A program made the position numbers and the translations under genes. A stretch of DNA of 51,241 bases, taken from NCBI GenBank assembly GCA_052148715.1, contig JBKQHQ010000177.1, forward strand, positions 1 through 51,241. The letters run 5' to 3'. Of the stretch, positions 34,235 through 43,244 are shown piece after piece. This DNA is from JBKQHQ01 sp052148715. GTDB taxonomy: Bacteria; Pseudomonadota; Alphaproteobacteria; Rhizobiales; Xanthobacteraceae. Position 1 is the stretch's first letter; the number at the start of each line of letters is the position of its first letter. Under the pieces are notes generated by a model. The model did not search any database. It had not been told where the DNA came from and was given only the letters and a program-made list of their open reading frames with translations.

Positions 34235-34370
34235 GGGTGTTCCAAGGGGGGAGGTCGGTGGACCGCCATTGTGGCACAGCGCAACGGAGCCGGGAAACGA
34301 CCTTGCGCCGTCATCAACGTCCCGGGGCGTGCCCGCATCTCTCAAGCCGTGACGCCACCACCGCCGTCAT

Positions 34371-34389
34371 CCCGGGCCCCGTGCCCGGG
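34371..34389. repeat. REP-like hairpin
   Basis: CCCGGGC and GCCCGGG arms with a short loop, within GTCATCCCGGGCCCCGTG, a common rhizobial intergenic palindrome. It lies downstream of kdpE and may end the kdp operon 1 transcript. Confidence 0.4.
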
Positions 34390-34518
34390 ACCTATCGCGC
34401 AGCAAGCTCGGCGGCAATATTTGGAACGCAACGGCGGTGAACAATCACCCGATGCCCGGTGCAAGCTCCGTCGTGTGAAGTCATGGCGCGCGGGGAGGTC
34501 ATTTGCAAGCACCCGTGT

Positions 34519-35208
34519 CTAATCCGGCGCGCGCAGGCGGTAGCCGATGCCGGTCTCGGTGAGCAGAATCTGCGGGCGCTCGGGATCGGTTTCGATCTTC
34601 TGCCGCAGCTGGCGGACATAGACGCGCAGATATTGCGCGTCGGTCGGAGCGGCCCAGAGCTCCTTGAGCAGGAACCGGTGCGTCAAAACTTTACCCGCAT
34701 GCTGGACCAGCACGCGCAGGAGCTCGTATTCCTTCGGCGACAGCTTTACGTCCTTGTCGTGCAGCTTGACGATGCGTCGTACCAGATCGACCGAGAGGTC
34801 GCCGACACGGAAGATCGGCCGCTCCCCCTGCACCTGCAGCTGATGGCGCAGCGCCGCCCTGATCCGGGCGAGCAATTCGTCCATTCCGAACGGCTTGGTA
34901 ACGTAGTCGTCAGCGCCAAGGTCGAGGGCCTGCACCTTGGCGGCCTCGTCACCGCGGCTCGAGAGCACGACGATCGGCACGCCCTCGTTGCGCTCGCGCA
35001 GCATGCGCAGCAGGTCGAGGCCCGGAATGTCGGGAAGACCGAGATCCAGAATGATGAGATCGGGCTTTTCCGCGACGAGCTCAAGCGCGGTCTTTCCATT
35101 CGGCGCATCGAGAATCTGATAGCCTTGCGTGCTCAAGCCCATGCGCAGCAGCTTGCGGATCGGCGGCTCATCGTCGATGACGAGCACACGCAGCGGGGGG
35201 GCGCTCAT
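34519..35208 (-). CDS. kdpE: Kdp operon response regulator KdpE
   Basis: A 229-residue OmpR-type regulator. The receiver domain has VLVIDDEPP, phospho-acceptor Asp in DLIILDLGLPD and KPF (TKPFGMDELLARI). The winged-helix output domain ends YVRQLRQKIETDPERPQILLTETGIGYRLRAPD. It is phosphorylated by KdpD and activates kdp transcription at low K+. Its start overlaps the kdpD stop by four bases, so the two-component pair is translationally coupled. Last gene of kdp operon 1. Confidence 0.96.
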   Translation of the reverse strand: MSAPPLRVLVIDDEPPIRKLLRMGLSTQGYQILDAPNGKTALELVAEKPDLIILDLGLPDIPGLDLLRMLRERNEGVPIVVLSSRGDEAAKVQALDLGADDYVTKPFGMDELLARIRAALRHQLQVQGERPIFRVGDLSVDLVRRIVKLHDKDVKLSPKEYELLRVLVQHAGKVLTHRFLLKELWAAPTDAQYLRVYVRQLRQKIETDPERPQILLTETGIGYRLRAPD

Positions 35209-37928
35209 GCGGCGGTTTCCAGCGGTTGGATCGATGCCGGGATCGGCAGCCTGATCGTGAAAACCGCGCCCGTGCGGTCGGTGCGGTTGGCGGCCGTGAT
35301 CGTCCCGCGCATCGCTTCGACGAAGCCGCGGGAGATCGCGAGACCAAGCCCGGTACCGGCGCGCACCTGATCGCCCTTCTGCACCCGGTAGAACTTGTCG
35401 AAGATGTGCTCGAGGTCGTGCGGCGGAATCCCGCTACCCTCATCGAGAACTTGCAGGCAGACAAAGCCGCTGTCACGCCAGCTCTGGATGCGAACGATCG
35501 AGCCGGGCGCGGCATATTTGGCGGCATTGTCGAGCAGATTGAACAGGGCCTGCTCGAACAGGACGGCGTCGAGCTCCAACATCGGAAGGTCCGCCGCGAG
35601 ATCCACCTCGACGTGATGCTGCGCCAAAATCTTTGACGTTCGCTGGAGCGCGGTACCGACGATCTCACTGAGATCGAACAACGCCGTGTTCGGCACGATG
35701 GCGCCCGATTCAAGCTTCGTCATGTCAAGCAGGTTGGCGATGAACCGATTGAGCCGTTCGGACTCATCGATGATGGTCGCGAGCAACTCGCTCTTGGCTG
35801 CATCGTCCAAGGCACCGGCAAGATTGCGCAGCGTTCCGGCGGCGCCGAGGATGCTCGCGAGCGGCGTCTTCAGGTCGTGCGAGATGGAGGTGAGCAGTGC
35901 GGAGCGCAAACGGTCGGTCTCCACGGTGCGCTTCACCCGCTCGATGTCCTCGACGAGATGGACGCGCTCGATGGCAAGCGCCGCCTGATCGATCAGCGCA
36001 TCGAGGAGGCGGCGCTGGTCCGGGGTGAGCAGAGGTCCCGGCTTGTCGCTGTCGATCCCGACGACGCCGATCGGGCTGCGGCCGGTGCGCATCGGCAAGA
36101 ACAACCGCCTGGCGCCGGGAAGCGTATCGGAGCCGCGCCCGGCCGTGCGATTGGCCTCCCACGCCCATTTCGCCGCGGCGATATCCGCGTCGTCGAGCTT
36201 GTCCTCCGGCGGATAGCCGGTCTTGACCTCGAGCGAGCCGTTCTCCGGCAGCAGCAGCACGACCCGTACGTTGAGCATCGATGCGGTTTGGTAGGCGCTC
36301 GCCCACAACACATCGTCCAGCGTGCCGACACCGGCGAGCTTGCGGCTGAAGGCATAGAGCTGCTCCGTCGTGCGGGCGCGGCCGACCGCAGTGAGCGCTT
36401 GGCTGCGCACGCTCGCCGCGACGTTGGAAACGAGAACGGCCACGATGATGAAGAACACGAAGGCGGCGACATTGGTCGGATCGGCAATCGTGAAGGTATA
36501 GATCGGCGGCAGGAAGAAGAAGTTGTAGGCAAGCGAGGCCACGATGCTGGTCACGAGCGAAGGCAGCAGGCCGAAGCGCACCGCAACGGCGACGATCGTG
36601 GTCAAGAATACGAGGTCGACGTTGTGGACGTTGAACGAGGCTTGGATCAACGCACTGACGCCGACCGCGAGTGCGACGCCCAAAAGGCCGATCACGTAGG
36701 GTCGCGCATCGAAGGTTTCCGAGCGCTCGGCCGTGCGCACCGTCTTCTTCGGGATCGGCTCCCCGGTTATCTGATCGCCGGCGATGACGTGCACGCTGAT
36801 GTTGCCGGCGCTGCGCACCAGCTCGTGCACGACCGAGCCGTTGATGATCTCGAACCATCGCGAGCGCGTCGATTTTCCCGCCACGATGTGGGTGACGTTG
36901 TTGGCGTGGGCAAATGCGAGGATATCATCGGCGATGCGCCGCGTCGCCGCCGGGATCGTCATCGCCTCGCCGCCCAGCCGCTCGGCCAGGCGCAGCGTAT
37001 CGGCCACGCGGTCGCGCTCCTCCTCGGAGAGCGCCAGGCTGCGCGCGGTCTCGATCGACAGCGCCGTCCACGGCGCATGCAAGCGGTCGGCGAGGCGTTT
37101 GGCGTAGCGCACAAGCCCGGCCGCGCGCGGATCCTCGCTGACGCAAACCAGGATGCGCTCGCCCGCCGCCCAGGGTCCGGGAATGGCATGCGCCTGCATG
37201 TGGGTGAGCAATTGCTCGTCCACGCGCTCGGCGGTGCGCCGCAGCGCGAGCTCGCGCAAAGCGGTCAGGTTGCCGGGAGAGAAATAGTGCTCGAGCGCCC
37301 GTTCGGCCTGCTTCGGGACGTAGACCTTGCCTTCCTTCAGCCGCTGAATCAGATCATCCGGGGTCAGATCGACGAGCTCGATGTCGTCGGCGCGGTCGAG
37401 GATCGAGTCGGGAACGGTCTCGCGCACGCGGATGCGCGTGATCTGCGCAACGACGTCGTTGAGGCTTTCGATGTGCTGGATATTGAGCGTTGCGTAGACG
37501 TCGATGCCCTGGTTCAGCAGCTCTTCCACGTCGAGATAGCGTTTCGGATGGCGGCTGCCGGGCGCATTCGTGTGCGCAAGCTCGTCGACCAGCGCGATCT
37601 GCGGATGGCGGGCGATGAGGGCGTCGAGATCCATCTCCTCGAGCACGTGGCCCCTGTATTCGATGCGCCGCCGCGGGACGATCGCAAGGCCTTCGAGGAG
37701 CGCATCGGTTTCCTTCCGACCGTGGGTTTCCACGACGCCGATGACGACGTCGAAGCCGTCCCGCTGCTTGGCGCGCGCGGTCTGCAGCATCTCGTAGGTC
37801 TTGCCGACTCCGGGCGCGGCGCCGACGAAGATCTTGAGGCGACCAACGCGCCGTTCCTCCTGCCGGGCAGCTTCCAGCAGCGCGTCCGGGGAGGGGCGTT
37901 GCTCTGCGTCGCGCCGCTGTTCCGCCAT
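35205..37928 (-). CDS. kdpD: osmosensitive K+ channel sensor histidine kinase KdpD
   Basis: A 907-residue sensor kinase, full length for the family. In order: N-terminal KdpD domain with Walker A GAAPGVGKT (about 36-44) and Walker B-like IALVDELAHTNAPGSRHPKR; Usp-like domain (RILVCVSEDPRAAGLVRYAKRL); four TM helices around 400-500; GAF domain; HisKA with SISHDLKTPLASILG; and HATPase with LLDNAAKYA, DEGSGIPP and GTGLGLAISRG. It senses K+ limitation and phosphorylates KdpE. ATG 37928 is chosen; TTG 37934 is the alternative and has the better AAGGA spacing. It is the only KdpD in the window, so it may serve both Kdp operons. Confidence 0.96.
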   Translation of the reverse strand: MAEQRRDAEQRPSPDALLEAARQEERRVGRLKIFVGAAPGVGKTYEMLQTARAKQRDGFDVVIGVVETHGRKETDALLEGLAIVPRRRIEYRGHVLEEMDLDALIARHPQIALVDELAHTNAPGSRHPKRYLDVEELLNQGIDVYATLNIQHIESLNDVVAQITRIRVRETVPDSILDRADDIELVDLTPDDLIQRLKEGKVYVPKQAERALEHYFSPGNLTALRELALRRTAERVDEQLLTHMQAHAIPGPWAAGERILVCVSEDPRAAGLVRYAKRLADRLHAPWTALSIETARSLALSEEERDRVADTLRLAERLGGEAMTIPAATRRIADDILAFAHANNVTHIVAGKSTRSRWFEIINGSVVHELVRSAGNISVHVIAGDQITGEPIPKKTVRTAERSETFDARPYVIGLLGVALAVGVSALIQASFNVHNVDLVFLTTIVAVAVRFGLLPSLVTSIVASLAYNFFFLPPIYTFTIADPTNVAAFVFFIIVAVLVSNVAASVRSQALTAVGRARTTEQLYAFSRKLAGVGTLDDVLWASAYQTASMLNVRVVLLLPENGSLEVKTGYPPEDKLDDADIAAAKWAWEANRTAGRGSDTLPGARRLFLPMRTGRSPIGVVGIDSDKPGPLLTPDQRRLLDALIDQAALAIERVHLVEDIERVKRTVETDRLRSALLTSISHDLKTPLASILGAAGTLRNLAGALDDAAKSELLATIIDESERLNRFIANLLDMTKLESGAIVPNTALFDLSEIVGTALQRTSKILAQHHVEVDLAADLPMLELDAVLFEQALFNLLDNAAKYAAPGSIVRIQSWRDSGFVCLQVLDEGSGIPPHDLEHIFDKFYRVQKGDQVRAGTGLGLAISRGFVEAMRGTITAANRTDRTGAVFTIRLPIPASIQPLETAA

Positions 37929-37970
37929 CGGCAATAAGGTCCTTCGGACCGTCGGACCGGCGCGTGCCCG

Positions 37971-38576
37971 TCAGCGGGCGGCTGCGCCGTCCAGTGCCAA
38001 GTTGAGTGCCAGCACGTTCACGCGCGGCTCGCCGAGGAGGCCGAAGGTGCGCCCCTCGACATGCTCATTGACGAGCTGGCGAACGCGATCTTCCGACATG
38101 TTGCGGGCCTTCGCAACCCGCGGCACCTGGAACAGCGCTGCTTCCGGCGAGATATGCGGATCGAGGCCGCTGCCCGAGGTGGTGACGAGATCGATCGGCA
38201 CGGACGCGGACGGATTCTCGGTCCGGAGCTTCTCGACGTCACTTTGCACCCGCTCGACCAGCGACTTGTTGGTCGGACCCAGATTGGAGCCGCCCGAATT
38301 CGCGGCATTGTACGGCGCGGGTACGGTCTTGGTCGCGTCGTTGGGGTCCGTCGCCGTCGTCGCCGAGGGCCGCCCATGGAAGTAGCGGTCGCTTGTGAAC
38401 TCCTGCCCGATCAGCTCGGATCCGATCACCTTCCCGTTCTGCCGGATCAAGCTGCCTTGCGCCTGGTGGGGGAAGATCAGGCCGGCGATGCCGGTCATCG
38501 CCAGCGGATAGACAAGACCGGTGATCAGCGTCAAGGCTATCAGAATGAAGATGGCCGGGCGAATTTCTCTCAACAT
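37971..38576 (-). CDS. kdpC: K+-transporting ATPase subunit C (operon 1)
   Basis: A 201-residue subunit with one N-terminal membrane helix (PAIFILIALTLITGLVYPLAMTGIAGLIF) and a periplasmic domain containing FHGRPSAT, GGSNLGPTN and LVNEHVEGRTFGLLGEPRVNVLALNLAL, all hallmark KdpC segments. It assembles with KdpA and KdpB. ATG 38576 has GAGGAG upstream. It lies 12 bp after kdpB and 42 bp before kdpD. Confidence 0.96.
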   Translation of the reverse strand: MLREIRPAIFILIALTLITGLVYPLAMTGIAGLIFPHQAQGSLIRQNGKVIGSELIGQEFTSDRYFHGRPSATTATDPNDATKTVPAPYNAANSGGSNLGPTNKSLVERVQSDVEKLRTENPSASVPIDLVTTSGSGLDPHISPEAALFQVPRVAKARNMSEDRVRQLVNEHVEGRTFGLLGEPRVNVLALNLALDGAAAR

Positions 38577-38588
38577 GGCTTTTTCTCC

Positions 38589-40703
38589 TCAAACGAGGTG
38601 CAGGGCGTTGACCAGGAGGTCGATCGCCTTGATGCCGACGAACGGAATGATGATGCCGCCGAGGCCGTAGATCAGGAGGTTACGCTGCAAGAGCGCGCCG
38701 GCCCCGATCGCGCGGTAAGCGACGCCCTTCAAAGCCAACGGAATGAGCGCGATAATGATCAAGGCGTTGAAGATGATGGCCGACAGGATCGCGCTCAGCG
38801 GGCTTCCCAGCTGCATGACGTTGAGTGCCTGCAGCTGCGGGTAGAAGGCGACAAACATCGCCGGAATGATGGCGAAATATTTGGCGACATCGTTGGCGAT
38901 CGAAAACGTGGTGAGCGCCCCGCGCGTCATCAGCAATTGTTTGCCGATCTCGACGACTTCGATCAGCTTGGTTGGATTGGAATCGAGATCGACCATATTG
39001 CCGGCCTCGCGCGCCGCCTGCGTGCCGGTATTCATGGCAACACCGACGTCCGCCTGGGCCAGCGCCGGCGCGTCATTGGTGCCGTCGCCGCACATCGCGA
39101 CGAGCTTGCCCTTGGCCTGCTCGTCGCGAATAAGCCGTAGCTTGTCCTCCGGCGTGGCCTGCGCAAGGAAATCGTCGACGCCGGCTTCGGCGGCGATGGC
39201 CGCCGCGGTCGTCGGGTTGTCGCCGGTGATCATGACAGTGCGAATGCCCATGCGGCGAAGCTCGCTGAACCGCTCGCGAATGCCGCCCTTGACGATGTCC
39301 TTGAGATGGATGACCCCTAGCAGACGCCCGTCGCGCGCGACGGCGAGCGGCGTGCCGCCGGATTTCGCGACCGAGTCCGCAATGGCCTGAATCTCGCGCA
39401 CGGTGTCGGCGCTTACCGCCGGCTGCACCGCTCGAACGGCTCCGGTGGGGGTTACCGTCGTCGAGGAAGCATTCACGAAGGAAAGGATGGCATCGACGGC
39501 GCCCTTGCGGATCGACGAGTTGCCGAACTCGACTCCGCTCATGCGGCTTTGTGCCGTGAAGGGGACGAAGCGGGCGTTGAGCTCGCCCATGTCGCGGCCG
39601 CGGATGCCGTATTTCTCCTTGGCGAGCACCACGATCGAGCGGCCCTCCGGGGTTTCGTCGGCGAGCGAAGCAAGCTGCGCCGCGTCGCCGAGTTCCTGCT
39701 CGGTCACGCCGCGAATGGGCTTGAACTCGGTCGCCTGCCGGTTGCCGAGCGTGATCGTCCCGGTCTTGTCGAGCAGAAGGGTGTCGACGTCGCCCGCGGC
39801 TTCCACCGCCCGTCCCGACATGGCGAGCACGTTGAAGCGCACCAGGCGATCCATGCCGGCGATGCCGATGGCCGACAGGAGCGCCCCGATCGTGGTCGGA
39901 ATGAGCGTCACGAACAGGGCGACCAGGACGACGACCGAGATGGTCCCTCCGGCATAGGCCGCGAAGCTCGGGATCGTCGCCGTCGCAAAGACGAAGATGA
40001 TGGTGAGGCCGGCGAGGAGAATGTTGAGCGCGATTTCGTTGGGCGTCTTCTGGCGCTCGGCGCCCTCGACGAGCTTGATCATGCGATCGAGAAAGGTCGA
40101 GCCGGGAGCCGCCGTTATGCGCACCCGGATCCAATCGGACAGCACCTGGGTGCCGCCGGTGACCGCCGAGCGGTCGCCGCCCGACTCGCGAATGACCGGC
40201 GCGGACTCGCCGGTGATCGCCGCCTCATTGACCGAGGCGACGCCCTCGATCACCTCGCCGTCGGACGGGATAACGTCTCCGGCGTCCACCAGCACGACGT
40301 CGCCGACTTTCAGGCTGGTGCCGGCCACGAGCTTGTAGCTCTTGCGGTCGGAACCGCTGAGCAGCTTCGCTTGCGTCTCGATGCGCGTCTTGCGCAACGA
40401 CTCGGCTTGCGCCTTGCCGCGGCCTTCGGCGATGGCTTCGGCGAAGTTCGCAAACAGCACCGTGAACCACAGCCACACGATGATCTGGAACTCGAAGCCG
40501 AGGTGTTCGCCTCCGGTGAAGAGGTCGCGGATAAAGATGATCGTGGTCAGCGCCGTGACGATCTCGAGCACGAACATCACCGGATTCGTGATCAAGGTCC
40601 GCGGATCGAGCTTGACCAAGGCCGAGGCGATGGCCGGGAGAACGATCTTCGGATCAGCCAGCGCCGATACTGGCATCCGCTTGCGCAATTTGGACGCGTC
40701 CAT
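38589..40703 (-). CDS. kdpB: K+-transporting P-type ATPase subunit B (operon 1)
   Basis: A 704-residue P-type ATPase. It has TGESAPV (actuator loop; the Ser is the known inhibitory phosphorylation site of E. coli KdpB), phosphorylation motif DKTGTIT, MITGDNPTTAAAIA, and CGDGTNDAPALAQADVGVAMNTGTQAA in the hinge. It hydrolyses ATP to drive K+ held by KdpA into the cell. ATG 40703 is preferred over GTG 40712 because GGAG lies eight bases upstream. It differs from KdpB of operon 2 throughout, so the two are not a recent duplication. Confidence 0.97.
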   Translation of the reverse strand: MDASKLRKRMPVSALADPKIVLPAIASALVKLDPRTLITNPVMFVLEIVTALTTIIFIRDLFTGGEHLGFEFQIIVWLWFTVLFANFAEAIAEGRGKAQAESLRKTRIETQAKLLSGSDRKSYKLVAGTSLKVGDVVLVDAGDVIPSDGEVIEGVASVNEAAITGESAPVIRESGGDRSAVTGGTQVLSDWIRVRITAAPGSTFLDRMIKLVEGAERQKTPNEIALNILLAGLTIIFVFATATIPSFAAYAGGTISVVVLVALFVTLIPTTIGALLSAIGIAGMDRLVRFNVLAMSGRAVEAAGDVDTLLLDKTGTITLGNRQATEFKPIRGVTEQELGDAAQLASLADETPEGRSIVVLAKEKYGIRGRDMGELNARFVPFTAQSRMSGVEFGNSSIRKGAVDAILSFVNASSTTVTPTGAVRAVQPAVSADTVREIQAIADSVAKSGGTPLAVARDGRLLGVIHLKDIVKGGIRERFSELRRMGIRTVMITGDNPTTAAAIAAEAGVDDFLAQATPEDKLRLIRDEQAKGKLVAMCGDGTNDAPALAQADVGVAMNTGTQAAREAGNMVDLDSNPTKLIEVVEIGKQLLMTRGALTTFSIANDVAKYFAIIPAMFVAFYPQLQALNVMQLGSPLSAILSAIIFNALIIIALIPLALKGVAYRAIGAGALLQRNLLIYGLGGIIIPFVGIKAIDLLVNALHLV

Positions 40704-40727
40704 CAAGGTCACTCCAAGATAATTCGC

Positions 40728-42491
40728 TCAGAACAGCGCGTTCGCGGTCATCGCCAGATGCTCGACCAGCGGTCCGAGCGCGAGCGCCGGGAAGAAGGTC
40801 AGCCCGCCCACGATCAGGATCACGCCGACGAGCAGGCCGACGAAGAGGCCGCCGGTGGTCGGAAACGTGCCGGCCGACGGCGGCACCGATTTCTTCGCTG
40901 CGAGCGCCCCCGCGATCGCCATGGCCGGAATGATCATGAAGAACCGCCCCACCAGCATCGCGCACGCCAGCGTCAGATTGTAGAAGAAGGTGTTCGCCGA
41001 GAGCCCTGCGAAAGCCGAGCCGTTATTGGCGTCGGCCGACGTGTAGGCATAGAGGATCTCGGTGAACCCGTGCGGACCCGAATTGTTCGTGGCAGCGACC
41101 GCGGACGGGATCACCGTGGCCACCGCCGTCCAGCCGAGATACATGAGCGGCAGGACCAAGATGGCGAGCATCGCCATCTTGACCTCCTTCGCCTCGATCT
41201 TCTTGCCGACGTATTCGGGTGTGCGGCCCACCATCAGCCCGGCAACGAAAATCGCAATGATGACGAAGATCAGCATGCCGTAGAGGCCGGCGCCGACGCC
41301 GCCGACGATGATTTCGCCGAGCTGCATATTGATCAGCGGGATCATGCCGCCGAGCGCCGTGAATGAATCGTGCATGGCGTTGACGGCGCCGCAGGAGGCC
41401 GCGGTGGTGACGACGGCGAACAACGCCGAGGCGACGATGCCGAAGCGGAGTTCCTTGCCCTCCATGTTGCCGCCGCTGAGGCCGAGCGCATTGAGCGCGG
41501 TCGTGCCGCTGGCTTCTGCCGAATAGGCGATGAAGACGCCGGCGATGAACAGCACGCCCATGGCGGCGAGGATGGCCCAGCCCTGCCGCTGATTGCCGAC
41601 CATACGGCCAAAGACGTTGGTGAGCGCGGCTCCAATGGCGAAGATCGAGATCATCTGCACGAAGTTCGACAGCGCCGTCGGATTCTCGAACGGATGCGCG
41701 GCATTGGCGTTGAAGAAGCCGCCGCCGTTGGTGCCGAGCATCTTGATCGCAACCTGCGAGGCGACCGGCCCGACCGCGATCGTCTGCTTGGCACCTTCGA
41801 GCGTCGTTGCATCGATATAGGGGCCCAGCGTCTGCGGCATGCCTTGCCAGACCAGGAACAGCGCGTAGACGATGCAGATCGGTATCAAGATATAGAGAGT
41901 GCAGCGGGTGATATCGACCCAGAAATTGCCGATCTGGCGGGCGGATGCGCGGGCGAAGCCGCGGATCAGCGCGACCGCGAGCACGATGCCGGTCGCGGCC
42001 GAGAGGAAGTTCTGGTGCGTGAGGCCGAGCATCTGCACGAGGTAGGACATCGTGCTCTCGCCGCCGTAGCCCTGCCAATTGGTGTTGGTGATGAAGCTCA
42101 CCGCCGTGTTGAACGAAAGATCCTCGCTCACCGCGGTCTGCTCCATCGGATTGAACGGCAGCACCGCCTGCAGGCGCATCAAGGCGTAAAGGATGACGAA
42201 GCCGCCGACATGGAAGAACAGCATGGCGACCGTGTAGTTGATCCAGTGCTGCTCGCGCTTCGCATCGACGCCGCCGAGCCAATAGATCCCGGCCTCGACC
42301 GGGCGCAGCACCGGCGAGAGGAACGTACGCTCGCCGTTGAAAACGCGCGTCATGTAGCCGCCGAGGGGCTTCACCAGGGCGACGACGATCGCGGTGTAGA
42401 GCAGAATTTGGATCCAGCCGATGACAGTCATCACCGATATGGCGCCGACGAGTGCATTGAACAGATCGAGCAGAATTCGTATGAACGTCAT
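40728..42491 (-). CDS. kdpA: K+-transporting ATPase subunit A (operon 1)
   Basis: A 587-residue K+ channel-like subunit of the SKT superfamily with about 10 TM helices. The four pore loops are visible as SFITNTNWQGYGGE, LGTNGGGFFNANAAHPFENP, MHDSFTALGGM and YTSADANNGSAFAGL. The selectivity-filter Gly residues are kept. It binds K+ with high affinity and passes it to KdpB. The start is 13 bp after kdpF and the ribosome site is weak, suggesting coupling. Confidence 0.97.
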   Translation of the reverse strand: MTFIRILLDLFNALVGAISVMTVIGWIQILLYTAIVVALVKPLGGYMTRVFNGERTFLSPVLRPVEAGIYWLGGVDAKREQHWINYTVAMLFFHVGGFVILYALMRLQAVLPFNPMEQTAVSEDLSFNTAVSFITNTNWQGYGGESTMSYLVQMLGLTHQNFLSAATGIVLAVALIRGFARASARQIGNFWVDITRCTLYILIPICIVYALFLVWQGMPQTLGPYIDATTLEGAKQTIAVGPVASQVAIKMLGTNGGGFFNANAAHPFENPTALSNFVQMISIFAIGAALTNVFGRMVGNQRQGWAILAAMGVLFIAGVFIAYSAEASGTTALNALGLSGGNMEGKELRFGIVASALFAVVTTAASCGAVNAMHDSFTALGGMIPLINMQLGEIIVGGVGAGLYGMLIFVIIAIFVAGLMVGRTPEYVGKKIEAKEVKMAMLAILVLPLMYLGWTAVATVIPSAVAATNNSGPHGFTEILYAYTSADANNGSAFAGLSANTFFYNLTLACAMLVGRFFMIIPAMAIAGALAAKKSVPPSAGTFPTTGGLFVGLLVGVILIVGGLTFFPALALGPLVEHLAMTANALF

Positions 42492-42504
42492 GGTCGTGCG
42501 CCTG

Positions 42505-42594
42505 TCAGAACCGCTCGGGTCGAAGCAGAGCGTAGGTGAGGTAGACCAGCAGCCCCGCGGTGACGAGGCCGGCGAGCGAGTAGTCGAAGATCAT
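42505..42594 (-). CDS. kdpF: KdpF small membrane subunit (operon 1)
   Basis: A 29-residue peptide, MIFDYSLAGLVTAGLLV then YLTYALLRPERF: one TM helix followed by the R/NPE(R/K)F ending typical of KdpF. It stabilises the KdpABC complex. GGGAG lies seven bases before ATG 42594. Confidence 0.9.
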   Translation of the reverse strand: MIFDYSLAGLVTAGLLVYLTYALLRPERF

Positions 42595-42608
42595 GACGAT
42601 GCTCCCTC

Positions 42609-42708
42609 AGAGCATTTCCCAGAAAAGTGGCCACCGGTTTTCCGCAGGAAATGCGACCAAATATAACGAATTAGAGCGCTTCTCGATTCAAGGTAATCGG
42701 GAAGTGCT
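42609..42708. repeat. rhizobial-type intergenic palindromic repeat inside the kdp operon 1 leader
   Basis: About 100 bp with GAGCATTTCCCAGAAAAGTG followed by CCACCGGTTTTCCGCAGGAAATGC, an imperfect inverted pair common in Bradyrhizobium-type genomes. A TAGAGCGCTT...AAGTGCTTTAGAGC segment follows. It separates the micropeptide gene from kdpF. Confidence 0.65.
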
Positions 42709-42792
42709 TTAGAGCCGATCGCAGGCGATGGTGTAGCCGACGGACAAGGCGAAGAAGCCGATTCCGAGGGCCAGCATGACGACGTCCCACAT
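42709..42792 (-). CDS. 27-residue single-helix micropeptide heading kdp operon 1
   Basis: A peptide MWDVVMLALGIGFFALSVGY then TIACDRL: one TM helix with a short charged tail. AGGAG lies eight bases before ATG 42792, a good ribosome site. It precedes kdpF by 114 bp, with the repeat between. Residues M6, I11, G12, F14, A15 and L16 are identical, without gaps, to the micropeptide that heads kdp operon 2 (46322-46459). It has no known function. It may be a Kdp accessory subunit or a leader peptide (inference). Confidence 0.72.
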   Translation of the reverse strand: MWDVVMLALGIGFFALSVGYTIACDRL

Positions 42793-42856
42793 GGTTGTGC
42801 TCCTACGAGGCGTAGCTTGGCGTAGAAAAAGGATAGAGTTCCCTCCGGGATGCGCT

Positions 42857-42870
42857 TTGACCTCCATCAA
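42857..42870 (-). promoter_or_regulatory. predicted FixK/FNR-type box of kdp operon 1
   Basis: TTGACCTCCATCAA fits TTGA-N6-TCAA, the FNR/FixK consensus. Its centre is about 71 bp upstream of the micropeptide start. With a class II promoter (box at -41.5) a TATCCT-like -10 lies at the right distance on the minus strand. This suggests microaerobic activation (inference). Confidence 0.6.
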
Positions 42871-42951
42871 CCGGCGAGAGCCCATTTCCTATGCGAAGGA
42901 GAGGAAGTGCCACTGCGGCAGTATGATTTCGAGAACAAAGCGGAGGCGTCT

Positions 42952-42970
42952 TTATAGGAATCCCATATAG
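42952..42970. promoter_or_regulatory. AT-rich palindromic motif, copy 1
   Basis: TTATAGGAATCCCATATAG, close to the idealised palindrome TATAGGAATTCCTATA. It is upstream of the FixK-type box of kdp operon 1. Confidence 0.45.
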
Positions 42971-43108
42971 AAGCAGCGCACTCGCACCGCAATCAATCCT
43001 GCTTGAGCATCGCGTTCGCGGCGAGCCGGAAGCAGGGTTGGTAGGCATGCGCCTGCGCCCCGAGATTGCCTCGCTTCGCCTGCAATGACAACGCCGCCGA
43101 CCGCGGCA

Positions 43109-43126
43109 CTTATGGAATTCCTATAC
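43109..43126. promoter_or_regulatory. AT-rich palindromic motif, copy 2
   Basis: CTTATGGAATTCCTATAC, the copy nearest to a perfect palindrome. It is 28 bp from copy 3 (start to start) and 119 bp before the small protein gene at 43245. Confidence 0.5.
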
Positions 43127-43136
43127 GACGATCGCC

Positions 43137-43154
43137 CTTATGCAATCCCTATAT
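43137..43154. promoter_or_regulatory. AT-rich palindromic motif, copy 3
   Basis: CTTATGCAATCCCTATAT matches copy 2 at 15 of 18 positions, which is striking in this GC-rich sequence. It is probably a regulator binding site; the regulator is not identified. Confidence 0.5.
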
Positions 43155-43244
43155 CGTCGCATTTCGGCTCATCTCGCTTCTTAACGGCGCTTTGGTCAAC
43201 TTTCACGCGCGGTCGGACTGAGACCGTGCAACAAGCGAAAGACC

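Larger units (their letters stand above)
42793..43244. other. 452-bp divergent regulatory region of kdp operon 1 and the small protein gene
   Basis: Contains no supportable gene. It holds a FixK/FNR-type box (42857-42870) and three copies of an AT-rich palindromic motif (42952-42970, 43109-43126, 43137-43154), described separately. Confidence 0.7.

Noticed and set aside
35877..37937. 686-residue plus-strand open frame
   Set aside because: Antisense to kdpD, which has complete domains; the composition is typical of a mirror frame.
39549..41366. 605-residue plus-strand open frame
   Set aside because: Antisense to kdpB and kdpA of operon 1; no motifs.
42993..43006. TCAATCCTGCTTGA near the kdp1 promoter
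   Set aside because: The half-sites are reversed relative to the FNR/FixK palindrome TTGA-N6-TCAA, so it is not a box.
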